DNA from: Pampus argenteus
Lineage: Eukaryota > Chordata > Actinopteri > Scombriformes > Stromateidae
Direction: 5' to 3'
NCBI GenBank assembly: GCA_036937835.1
Contig: CM072879.1
Coordinates: 20,114,001 to 20,178,000, forward strand
Length of the DNA: 64,000 nucleotides
Part shown: positions 25,256 to 35,631 of the stretch, one piece after another
Layout of the letters: each line of letters opens with the position of its first letter
Numbering within the stretch: the first letter of the stretch is position 1
The notes under the pieces: model-generated
What the model was told of the DNA's origin: nothing
Databases searched by the model: none
The model's input: the letters and a program-made list of their open reading frames with translations, nothing else
Made by a program: the position numbers and the translations under genes

Positions 25256-28200
25256 TGTTCTCACGGCTCAGCGGGGAGTTAGCATGTTAACGTAGCGTGG
25301 CAGTGTGACAGTGGGAACATGAAGACAGGACGTATGGGACTGAAACCAACAACCAGGACGGGAAAACCACAGAGAGCGCTCTGATTGGCTGCTCAGACAT
25401 GATTGACCTCTGCTCCTGTTCAGTCTCAAAATCACAAAATACATTTGTCTCAGAGGGCTTTACAGTCTGTACAGGGAGTGACACCCTCTGTCCTTAGACC
25501 CTCGATCAGTGAGGAAACGGCTAACCTGGTCTCCAAATCTCCTCTTCTGCATCACAGCCAACATGTCGCTGATAAATACTGATTAATGACGCTGGATGTG
25601 TACTCAAATATCAACATTCATGCTTCTTCGCTTTTACTGATGTTGAATGCAGGATGGTATTAATTTCTATTTTTACAGGATGTGAAAACATCTTGTAGCT
25701 GTCAGAATATTTATGTTCTTTGTGGTTTTCTGCTGAATAAAATTAGTTGGATCCAGACGTTTCTCATCCAGCAGCATGTTCCCCTGTGACGCTCCAACAT
25801 GTTCTCCATGAGAAAATATGTTTGTGCTCTAACCTGGGAAGGTTCTGTTCCACATCCTCCTGGTCACCGCGTCTCCTCTGGGCCTCTGCACTGCTCCTCC
25901 TGCTCCTCGTCTCCAGTTCTGCTCACTCAGCGTCTCATTCAGAGCCTGAGAGTACAGCATCACTCCATCATGGAAACCTCCTGCTATCAGGTTATACTGA
26001 CAGAGACACAGACAGACACAGTCTAGTCAAATCTGCTGTTTACTATCAAATAACTGATTTCATAACATCTGAGAGGACGTTTAGATTTAAGAACTTTAAC
26101 TCTGCTTATTAATAATTATTAAATCCTGTTCAGACTCAAACCAACAGCATGTTAGTCCGTCCTTTCTGTAGCTTTCCACTCTGAGCTCATTGGTTCATGG
26201 TGAAGACATAAATCTACACAGGTGTCCTGAGGTCCAAAAACACGACATGACTCCTGTCCCACCTCAGCCAGCAACCAAGCAAGGACTCACTGATTTGACT
26301 GGGACATTACTTATAAATGATAGTTTAAAGAATTACTGTATATAAAGTTGAGTTAAGATTTTAGAGCTCCAAGCCAATTGGTTTCTATTGAAGACGTAAA
26401 GACAGCTCACAAATAGGCTGCATAGCTGCAACCCTGAACTTATCAAATACTGATCTGAGTATTGATAAGTGAGTGTGTGTGCTACCAGAGAGTCTTTGAC
26501 AGTGAAGTTGAACATTTTCTTTGCGTCTCTCTTCAGAGTTTCAACAAACTGGTGATATTCTGGATTCTGCGGCTCCAGGTAGGTCAGCACTTTCACACTC
26601 TGAGAACACAGAATAAATATATGATGATGAAAACAGATAAACAGGATCTGAAATCACAAACTTATAATGTTTTACTTTAAATCAGTTTTTTATTTATAAA
26701 GTAACTCAAACTAACTACATTTACTCCAGTACAGATCTTTTACTTGTAATGGTTGTACTTCTACTTATACTTCAGTTAAGTATCTGAAGTGTCTAAACTT
26801 CAGCTTGTCTGTAAACTGAAGTCTTTTTGATCCATCAGAAGTCTCACTCTGAAGGCATGGCGAGCGGCGAAGTTGTTGGAGTCTCCGCGGTACCACGGCC
26901 TGACGGGGCCCCGCCGCTGCAGACCCTCCGCAAAAAGATCAATGAAGAAGAACACGTAGTCCTCCAACTCCACCCCCTCCTTCCACAACTGGACCATCAG
27001 AGTCCTGAAGATGTCCCAGGAGCAGCACAGGTACACCACTGAAGAAGAAGAGGAACAGCCGGTCACTTTGGTATGCAACACAGAGGAAGAAGAAAGCTGT
27101 TTCCTTTCAGCAATGCACTCTAGATGTTTAATGAAACTTAGTATATGTATAAACTATGTTTGATTTCTGAGTTTACATTCAAATATTTTTTTGGTTTCAT
27201 TTATGTGAACTGACTCAATATGACTCCACAAGTAGAGAAAAAAAGAAGATAATGAAAACTAACCCTCACATTGAATATGATTTACGCACATTTTGATAAT
27301 TAATATTAATTAATATAAATAATATATTTCTGATATCAGGTTCATGCTAATGACTTTACTTATAGCACTTTTCTTACAGTCGTTACAACAAACACAGAGG
27401 ACTAGAACTAACTAGAACACGTGGAGTTTGTTCTGCTCTGAACTTTAACGTTACAGATCATGTTCACATAGGCCTGCAGCGTGATTGAAGGTTTAATGTA
27501 ACAAAACAAAACACAAGAACAATGATTAATGTTGTAATTTACACACACACTCACACAGGAGAACAGGGGTAATTACTCTCAGTGCTGGCCAGTGTTGCCG
27601 GCGGCAACAGATGGCCTCATTTAGAGGATGATGGAAACATTTAGCATGTGTGATTTAATCTCTCTAGCATCATGTTCACCATGATGTCAGCCTCTATCAC
27701 ATCTGACCCTTTATGTTGAACAGTCCTGAACCCCCTCTAGCGCCACCAACAGGACAAATATCACATGTTTAGCTTCACGTCACAGTGAAACGATTCCACA
27801 CGTGTTTGTGAAATATTTGGTTCTAGTCTGGTGACGTAGTGACTGTAACTTTACTGTAACTTTACAGTGACGTTACTGTGATCTGAAACTCTGTTTAATG
27901 ACATCTAATGAATGGGGAACTGTATACTGGTTTAACAGTAGCACCAAGGTGGAAACGTGGCTGATGGCCGGCTGTTACTCTGGTTCAATGCTCTTTGGTG
28001 TCTTTTGAGCTCCATTGTCACATCAGATGCAGTTATTACACATTGTTTGTGATGACACTTTTGTTTAGTTTAAACTGCTTGCACCAAGGTGTCCTATGTG
28101 CTCCAGGCTCTGTGGGACCTCCTGACTGTACTACTATTACTACTACTTTACTGCAGCTTTACTGTAACTATACTGTTATATTTGACTGACTTAACATGTT

Positions 28201-29332
28201 TCAGAGAACACATCATGAAAACAAAAAGGAGGAAGAAAAGATTCACTTCTTTTCTCTGCACTAAATTCCTGCTTACTGATTATTTACAGGTGAGCACAAC
28301 ACACACAGTTCAGTCAGATTCACTGAAGCAAAAAAATCAAATAATAGTTAACCATAATTTAACAGCAGGAGTGAGGGGAAGCAAAAAATGAAAGGAAGGA
28401 ATTAAGGAGTCGACAAAAGAAAGAATGATGGTTCAAAAAAGGGAAGAGAAAAGAAACAAGGGAGGATGAGATGGTAAGACAGAAGAGAGGAGAATGAGGG
28501 AAGATAAATGAAAGAGAGAAGAAGAGAAACAAGAAAAACAGAGGGAGGAAAAGGCAGGAAGGAAAGAAGAAAAAGATAACAATGAAGTGAAAGCAGAGAG
28601 GAGAAGAAGAAGAAGATGACCTCGGCCGTTCTCACGGATCTCCTGGATCATCAACTTGTAGTTGACGTTGTCAACATCGATGGCGTAGTCTCGGATGGTG
28701 ATGTTGCGTTTGCCCAGCAACGTGTAGAGGCCCTCCACAGCGAAGTAGCAGGGCCGGTCGTCGTTAGCGTCCTTGTTGTTGCTGAAGATGAGCATGACAT
28801 GCTGCCGCCAGCCAAATGTCTCCTGGATCTTAATGCCAAACTCACCAAGCTTCTTGTGGGTTGGGCCCGTGTTGGTGACCGCTCTGTATCTCTCGAAGCC
28901 AATGGCGCGGGCTCCGGCCGTCACCATGGGAACCTCCCAGTGTGTGGTGAAGCGGGCAACGGGCGAGGACGAGTAGTCGCATCCAGGCCCGATGAAAGCC
29001 CAGGGGTCATGGGACAGCTTGAGGTCAACGGCAACCAGCGGCGCCATGGAGTCAGAGCAGAAGCCATCACGGTTCTCCGAGCTGCCATTAACGAGCCGCA
29101 GCTTTAGGCCCGGCAGCAACCAGGGGTCAGAGTTCACCCGCTGCACCGCCTGCTGCAGCGCTGGAGCCACGCGAGGCCACGACCATGCATAGTCTGTGTT
29201 TGTCATTGGCAAGATGGCCGCCAGGGTCACCTCCTGCAGCTCCTCTGTGGTGTTGTCTTTGAGCAGAGAGGACGCAGATGATTGGACGAGCAGAAGGAGT
29301 AGAAGTGAGGTGCGAGGCCCCCTGGACAGCAT
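10530..29332 (-). CDS. npr1: natriuretic peptide receptor A, receptor guanylyl cyclase, 21 coding exons
   Basis: The product is a plasma-membrane receptor that makes cGMP when ANP or BNP binds. Exons: 29332-28621, 27038-26848, 26599-26486, 25996-25834, 19140-19046, 18779-18644, 18485-18401, 17488-17368, 17278-17204, 17074-16997, 16801-16697, 15738-15667, 15536-15377, 15147-14992, 13416-13248, 12726-12580, 12464-12341, 12083-12015, 11738-11564, 11055-10957, 10723-10530. They join in phase to 1079 aa (human 1061). The start MLSRGPRTSLLLLLLVQSSA is a signal peptide. The ligand domain runs to about 470, with one membrane helix at about 475-497 (exon 7). The kinase-homology domain (about 540-810) has HGNLKSSN and TDYGL in place of HRD and DFG, so it is a pseudokinase. 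A dimerising helix follows (exon 16), then the cyclase (about 860-1055) with FSDIIGFT, GDAYMVVSG and RYCLFGDTVNTASRME intact. The unusual tail ends ...EEEKNLS. NPR2 is less likely, given the linkage to ints3. Confidence 0.95.
11080..11372 (-). mobile_element. L2-like LINE reverse-transcriptase fragment joined to a common teleost repeat
   Basis: Minus-strand translation gives DLSDAFDTIDHQILLQRLEY, then HGVPQGSVLGPLLF, the classic RT motifs. It then breaks off into the teleost repeat aaattttatttgtatagccc. The YADD catalytic motif is absent. It lies in npr1 intron 19 and is dead. Confidence 0.8.
12221..12336. repeat. about 60-bp tandem duplication beside the exon 17 donor
   Basis: Roughly two copies of a block rich in GGGTTCTACTGGGTTCTATTGGCC lie in npr1 intron 17 and end just short of the exon 17 splice donor (12340). 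Confidence 0.75.
13417..14991. other. npr1 intron 14, no gene seen
   Basis: A 1.6-kb AT-rich intron with a GT/GC dinucleotide run (14770-14835) and a poly-T tract (14957-14969). I see no coding or RNA feature. Confidence 0.6.
18070..18300 (-). mobile_element. RTE-type LINE 3' fragment
   Basis: Minus-strand translation shows RRSRGRPKRRYMDVVKEDMK and VGVREEDTEDRVRW, the conserved C-terminal end of RTE-like non-LTR elements, common in animal genomes. It lies in npr1 intron 7 and carries no intact ORF. Confidence 0.75.
19613..19812. repeat. 200-bp alternating purine-pyrimidine tract (GT)n with GCGC interruptions
   Basis: The run is almost pure (GT)n, interrupted by GC steps and two copies of GTGCGCACGTG, in npr1 intron 4. 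A shorter C-run plus (CA)n lies at 19488-19520. All translated ORFs in it are repeat artefacts. Confidence 0.95.
20807..21450 (+). mobile_element. decayed L2-like LINE reverse transcriptase
   Basis: Pieces of an L2-clade RT are readable: SCCPVDILPSSVLKNAL, IINSSLQPGCVP, VVQPLLKK, FVPQGSVSGPILYFLNYIIS and YADNIQLYVS (normally YADD), then a C-terminal piece near LNHLQMVPNVAARL. Several frame breaks and deletions separate them. It is a pseudogenised copy inside npr1 intron 4. Confidence 0.8.
21451..25833. other. remainder of npr1 intron 4, repeat-rich, no gene seen
   Basis: The stretch holds (CA)n at 21856-21882, 23060-23086 and 23545-23562, repeated GTTTTCATGTTTTACT blocks (24090-24150), a 75-bp (TC)n followed by (CA)n (25168-25254), and a fragment of the teleost repeat CAGAGGGCTTTACAGTCTGTACAG (25430-25520). 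No coding region is supportable. Confidence 0.65.
27039..28620. other. npr1 intron 1, no gene seen
   Basis: An AT-rich intron with a GA-rich purine tract (28380-28617) next to the exon 1 donor. On the minus strand this tract is pyrimidine-rich and gives a long spurious extension of the exon 1 frame. Confidence 0.6.
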
Positions 29333-29354
29333 GATGACGAGCCTTTCAGACAAG
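29333..29354 (-). other. npr1 5' UTR piece after a candidate splice acceptor
   Basis: A strong minus-strand acceptor (gatttccctgcag) ends at 29355, leaving 22 nt of leader before the ATG at 29332. It suggests that the npr1 leader is spliced to an upstream exon. Confidence 0.45.
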
Positions 29355-29474
29355 CTGCAGGGAAATCACACACGTGACGTGAAGACGACCTACAGACACG
29401 TTTAATGAAGCTGTGACTAATATTACAGTCATGTCAAACTCCCATTGTGTATATATTGAATTGAGTTACAAATT

Positions 29475-29512
29475 TAGTTTCTTGTACAAAAATTATTTTG
29501 TACAAGAAACTA
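29475..29512. repeat. perfect 17-bp inverted repeat with 4-nt loop
   Basis: Arms 29475-29491 (tagtttcttgtacaaaa) and 29496-29512 are exact reverse complements around ATTA. It lies about 120 bp upstream of the npr1 coding exon, in the proposed 5' UTR intron. Confidence 0.95.
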
Positions 29513-30769
29513 CATTATGTACATTAGTACATATATGTTTAAAAAGAGGAGACTATAACAAGCTCTAGTTTGGGTAAATAAATAAATAAAACAACATTAA
29601 TCCAGTATGTATTGGTGCTATATTGACCCAAACTGGGTCAAATATGAACACAGTCAGTTTTAGTGTGTACAGTAGCGTCATTATGTCACCATGACGATAT
29701 ACTAACTGTTGTCCAGGTGAATTTTCAGGTAAAACATTATTTTCAAAACTGAAGATAAAGATTTTCTACACGTGGAGCTTCATATAAAATGTTTTTTTTG
29801 GAAGATGTGTTGCTTCATCAAGTCAATAATTTCTTTTTAAAAAATGTGCATCCCCTTCAGGAACTGTTGGGATTTCTGGGAACTCAGCCAGCGTGTCCAT
29901 GTGGGCTCCATAAACTGTTCATTAGCTCCATGTGGGAGAGCGTGGGCAGTCATGTGGAACTAACGGACTGAGAGGACGCACAGAGGATAAACCTGGTTAA
30001 ACAACAGCAATGTGTAAACATGAACAATAATAGAGTTTAACTTAAGAACAGAATCACTGGGAAGCTTCAACTTTGATGAACATCTGAAATGTCAGAATAT
30101 TTGTTTCATTTTACTTTTAATTTTATACTCATTTTTTAAAATGATAAATAAGAGTGTTTCCATCTATAAAATCAATTACATTTCCTATAAAAATGTGCTG
30201 ACTGGTATAAATATATAAAATCTTAATCTAAATCTATATTTAATGTATTAAAATTATATGGCGCTGATAAAACATTTAATTTACCTTTTAAAACAAATAT
30301 TAAACTGTCTGAAGATTAACAGTTACACAGCAGCTAATTGTACAAAATTATTGGAAAAAAAACACACAAACTACACATTGGAAACTAAGTCAGTTAAAGA
30401 AATGTCAAAAGTCTACTTAATTAAAAAACTAACTGCTTTTTATTAACACAAATAGTCTATAATAATATATATATAAATATATATAAATAATTACCAACTT
30501 AACACGTGACATTACCAAATACAGAAAAGATGTCCTGTGTAACCTGCAGAAATCAAGCGGTGAAGCGGTTTCATCCGTGAAGCTGCCACTGTCACGTTGA
30601 CAGACTCATATAATATACAGATCGGTATCACACACACATGTTTGTCTTTTTATACTTGTGAGGACTCTCATTGACGTAATGCATCTGTTAGACCCTGATT
30701 TTAACCTTACAGATGTTTTTTGAAGGTGTGATGACATGTCCTTTAAAGGGCCAGTTCACCATGTTTCCA

Positions 30770-31197
30770 GCATCAGTCAGGTGTCAATATGAACAGTGAC
30801 TGTAATCATTGCTCCTGTTCATACTGGCTGTTCAAAGATCTGCTTCAAATGTGCTTTCAGTGTCAGTGATGGAGGTTAAAATCCACAGTGTGTCCACACA
30901 GTCATTTAAAGTAGATGTGAAGCTTCTCTGAGGCTTCATCAGTGTGAGTTAGTCATATCAAGTGGATATCTGACACATTTACAGTCTGTTTAGCATCAAA
31001 TTCCCTCTTTGTGTTTCCCTGTTGAGCTGTGGTGGAAGTATAGGAACAAAAAGAGGGACTTTGGCTCTAAAAACACTGTAACGTTGAAACATATCTGCTG
31101 GATTTGAAGCTTCAGATTAGCTTCACATGAACTTTAAATCCATGTTTGTGGGTTTAGTCTCCATCACTTCCATTGTAAGTGTATTATGAAGGGATCT
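30770..31197 (+). mobile_element. foldback MITE, copy 1
   Basis: This 428-bp block matches 53757-54185 in reverse complement almost throughout. It begins gcatcagtcaggtgtc and ends GTGTATTATGAAGGGATCT. Its inner halves are also imperfect inverted repeats of each other (GATGGAGGTTAAAATCCACA near one side, GTTTAGTCTCCATCAC near the other). It has no ORF and is a non-autonomous element of unknown family, lying in the proposed npr1 5' UTR intron. Confidence 0.75.
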
Positions 31198-31809
31198 ATG
31201 TCCTCACTCCCCAGGACTAAAACTCAAACTGGTCCTTACAGAGATAGTTGTATAAGTACACACACACACACTTCTAAACTGATTCTGCATCAACATCAAA
31301 CAAACAGAATGAAGCTTAGATGTCAGAGTGTCATTGAACGCATCAAGTCTTTACTCTGCACTGAATGAATGAACACACCGCACTTAACACAAAAATGTGT
31401 GTGTGTGCTATTGTTCTCCAGCAGTCTTCAGTGTTGCGTAAGTGATGTTGTGAAACAGCAGCAGACACACACACACATAAACTGTAAATACACAACACAC
31501 ACAGGACAGTGGAAAGTGACTGTAACAACAATACAGAGACTCAAACATTACAGAAACTATGAAAACACTAAAAATATATAAGAATATTACAGGAATATTA
31601 TAAGAATATTAAGAAAATGTTAAGGAATATTTTTGGAATATTATAGGAATATTTTTCTGCAGCTGAATAACAGCAGGCTGCCTTTCCCTAAATCCGTATG
31701 TAACGATAAATAAGAAAATAATTATGATCCTATAATATAATATATTATATAATATATATATGCTATATTACATAATAATTATGCTTAACACGTGACAAGA
31801 ACCAATATA

Positions 31810-31811
31810 TG

Positions 31812-31899
<88 letters not shown>

Positions 31900-31929
31900 C
31901 ATTTATCTATCTATCTATCTATCTATCTG

Positions 31930-31974
<45 letters not shown>

Positions 31975-32014
31975 ATATCTATCTATCTATCTATCTGTCT
32001 ATCTATCCATTTAT

Positions 32015-32090
<76 letters not shown>

Positions 32091-32126
32091 ATATCTATCT
32101 ATCTATCTATCTATCTGTCTATCCAT

Positions 32127-32167
<41 letters not shown>

Positions 32168-32236
32168 GATTTGTCTATCTATCTGTCTGTCTGTCTATCT
32201 ATCTGTCTATCTATCTATCATCTATCTATCTATCTA
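31810..32236. repeat. (CTAT)n/(CTGT)n tetranucleotide array
   Basis: About 107 tetranucleotide units run almost without break. A CTGT block lies at 31851-31898 and isolated CTGT or CATT variants recur at spaced positions, giving a higher-order pattern (CTGTCTATCCATTTAT recurs about three times). Confidence 0.95.
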
Positions 32237-32440
32237 GTGTTACACAACAAGCTTTAACTTCAACTCTCTCAGTCGTGTGAGACACAAAGTTATCACCAGC
32301 CAATAAGAAGCCGTGTAAGTTGAATACAGGTGAATACAGGTGAGTGGATTATAACGAGCTTTAGTTTAACCTGACAGCAGAACCGAGTCAGAACAACACG
32401 GTCAGTGCTTCATGTGTCTCAGGTAGTTCTTGTTCTTTAC

Positions 32441-32760
32441 CTGCTCAGAGCTTCAGTCCGTCGGTTCCTGCAGCTTCATGTTCCACCAGCACAGAAACAC
32501 GCGAGGAAGAAGAAGAAGAAGAACAAGAAGAAGAAGAAGAAGAAGATGTTTCCACAGCAACTAAAACAGAAAGAAGAGAAACCCGGAGACGATCTGCGGT
32601 CCGTGTCCGGTTCTGCTCCCGGTAACTGCTGCTGACAAAAAGGTTCAAAACGTCCCGGTAACGTTCCTGCTGCAGCTCTGGTCTGTCTGCACGAGCACAC
32701 ACCGCGAGCCAGCGGCGGGCACGCGCTCACACGCACGCTCCGCTCTTCTGCTGCCGTAAG
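32441..32760 (-). promoter_or_regulatory. CpG-rich block, candidate npr1 promoter and untranslated first exon
   Basis: This is a GC- and CpG-rich island in otherwise AT-rich DNA. On the minus strand it ends in a good donor (GAGCAG|gtaaag at 32441/32440), which could pair with the acceptor before the npr1 ATG. It includes a (GAA)n run (32509-32543). A plus-strand donor-like site (gccgtaagtg, 32754-32763) is also present, so it could serve a plus-strand transcript instead. Confidence 0.35.
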
Positions 32761-32769
32761 TGTGTGTGA

Positions 32770-34386
32770 GTGTGTGTGAGTGATAATGCTGACATTTTAC
32801 ATTTTAAGAAGACTTTGATTTATTTCAACATTTAAATAAATAAACATTCAGCGTTTGCTGTTAAAGGGACATTCCGTCAACACGGAGCAGAGCAGAAGAG
32901 CTCCGGGTGGATCTGGGGCCCCCTGGTGGAGAAGAAAACTTTAATTTAACAAAAAGATCCTGCAGTGACGTCAAACATTTAATTTGTATGAGATGTGTTT
33001 TTATTGATTGTTTGCATATTAAAAATACAACTCATAGAAATATAGTAATAATATATAAAAGACGGACATTAACTCAAGTACTGTACTGCACTACAATTTT
33101 GAGGTACTTGTACTTTGCGTGAGTATTTCCATGTGATGCTACTTCATCACAGTACTTATGTACTGTTACTGCAGTACTTTAACTACATCACGATCACAAT
33201 ACTTGTACTTTTAATACATTTACAAATGATCCAATATTTCAGCCAAAATCATTACGTATGTTTTTACTGTAGTATGATTTTTCATGCAAGACTTTTACTT
33301 GTAATGCATTATTTTTACATTGATGTAATAGTATTTACTGAAGTAAATGATCTAATTACTTCTTCCATATAAATTAAAGTAATCCAGAGTTGAGTAGGAG
33401 AGACAGGAAGCTGAAATAAAGTAAAGACCTCTCCTTAAAACTCTAAGCATGAAAACAATAAAACGAGGGATGAAAAGAAAAAAGTTATTTCTGTTTCTAT
33501 CTGCAGTGTCATAAAATCATCTCTGTTAAGGTTCTCATTAATAAACTTTTAATAAACATGTCATGTGCTGTTTTCTTGTTGTTGTTGACTTTTCTTCCTC
33601 TTCTATTGTGCTGTCAGGTTTTTTCTTTCTTCCTCTGATTAGAGCTGCTATTTCAGTCTGTGTGTTCATGGATGATTATATTTGTGAGGACGTCTCTGTC
33701 TCTGAAGGTTTGTCGACAGCTGCAGAAAACCAATATGTACATTTAGTTTTAGCTGCAGTTATCATAGCTGCCAGCTAACACTTGATGTAGCTCTGCTGTT
33801 TTAGCTTCTATTTACACAGAAATTACATATTTCATGTCAAATGTTTTTGTGATGAATGATGTGAAGCTGCTGCTGCTGACAGGCTGCAAGCTGAACACAA
33901 ATCTGTACAACAAAGATGGAAATTAAAGTTTTTTTTATTTGATTGATCTTTCTTTAAAAATGACTCAGAACTATTAATTGATTATCAACATAGTTGGTTA
34001 ATAAATTGACAGTCAGAAGTTAATGGATTAATTGTTGCAGCCTGAGACTCAAAATGCAAAACTTCACCTGAAAAACATCTAAAAGAGGCCAAAAAAATCA
34101 GACCTGTGATGATGAAGAGGAAGAAAGTCCACTTGATTAAAGCACAATCAGACCTGATCACATCTGACTGATCAGACCCGATTGATTAGACCTGATTGAT
34201 CAGATCTGCGTCACAGAAACAGAAGTTTAGGCTGAATCAACTGTTAAAGTTTAATGTTTGAACTGTTTATTGTTTCTGCTGCAGTTTGAACTTTGACCCT
34301 GTTAGAACAAGCTGTAATAAAATCTGTTTTTCTGAATGTAGTTTTGAATGTTTTCATTCTGAGGCATTAAATGAAGTTAATGAACA

Positions 34387-34418
<32 letters not shown>

Positions 34419-34527
34419 TTGTGTGTGTGTGTGTTTTAACAGGATACACCCGGTGGACCAGGAAGTCACTTAGTAACACACACACACACGGTCTTTCCCT
34501 CTCTGTACCTCTTCCTGGAAATGATCA

Positions 34528-34577
<50 letters not shown>

Positions 34578-35630
34578 CCTCCCACACTCTCTTGTTAATG
34601 AAAACACTTGTGTGTGTTTGTGTGTTTTCGTTTCTCTTGTCTGACTGAGAATGTTGCACTTGAACGCAGCACACAGGAAATGTGCTTTAAATTTTAAATT
34701 TATAATTTATTAATTATTTGTTTAATTAACAGAAACTGATAAAGAAAAATAGTTATTACAACTTTAAATCATCTGGCAGTGTTGTCCTCAATGTTTCTCA
34801 AGAGATGATTGATGATTCTTTAAAGCTTTTTTGTTTTTAGAGAATCTGAATCATTGAATGAAGTTCAACATAAAACTTTTTTTTGTTTGGAAGGAACTTC
34901 ATGATTATATTTAAAGAGACACAGCAACTTTATCAAGTTATGAACTTCACTGTTGTGAGATCAAAAATGAGACTTTACATAATTTCTGTAATAGTGACCA
35001 AGACTTTATGAGTCTCCCAGATTAATAACAAAATGTGACTCCAGAAGTTACTTGAATTAATACGGACATAAAACAAATGAGAAAAGAGCTCCACCTCCTT
35101 TTTGCAGAATGAACATAAAAGGGAAACATCGGGTCTAAAACTGTGAGTGAATTTATTGCAGTAACTGCATAAAGTTTAACACAGATTTCTTTAACGTCAC
35201 TAGGGACAAAAAAAACTGTTAAATTCAGTCCAAACTTCGTGCTAATGTTAGTAAGATCACTTTCAGAAAGTTTGGATACTGACTTCTGATATGAGAATTA
35301 TTACGTTTCCACAAAGTCACATTTTAGGACTCTTATAATAACAGACCTTTAATGATCAGTCTGAGTTTATTCTTATTATTAAGAACATCAACAAGCACAG
35401 AGGAGCTCCGCCCCCTCTATGTGCAGGATCAACAGTAGTAGTGGATAACATAATAATAATAATAATAATAATAACAGTTTATTTGTTTTACATGAGCTCG
35501 TTGATACTTAATAAATAGGTTCCCGCTTAGTGTTGTGCTAGTTTAAAAATTGTCACTGTAAGATCACATCAAGTTTGATTCTGGCACAGGGCATCAGTTA
35601 TGAGCCACACCTCTCCACTTATCTAATAAA
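32770..35630. other. intergenic region between npr1 and the zinc-finger cluster
   Basis: The region is AT-rich with no supportable gene. It contains a dispersed teleost repeat (about 33065-33375, with agtacttatgtactgttact and ACTTTTACTTGTAATGCA), (CA)n arrays at 34387-34413 and 34528-34575, and an (ATA)n run near 35452-35472. Confidence 0.6.
33065..33375 (+). mobile_element. dispersed teleost element carrying the 47-bp satellite unit
   Basis: Sequence of the type AGTACTTGTACTTT...TTTACTTGTAATGCATT...AAGTAAATGATCTAATTACTTC is a widespread teleost dispersed repeat (known to me as a common motif, not by family name). Related pieces lie at 10770-10870, 26690-26800 and 39150-39330. Its centre (33140-33200) contains slightly more than one unit of the minisatellite at 37961-38657. 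Confidence 0.6.
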
Positions 35631-35631
35631 A

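Noticed and set aside
28433..28620. Extension of npr1 exon 1 through a Ser/Leu/Phe-rich tail
   Set aside because: The tail is translated pyrimidine-rich intron sequence; the donor at 28621/28620 restores phase with exon 2.
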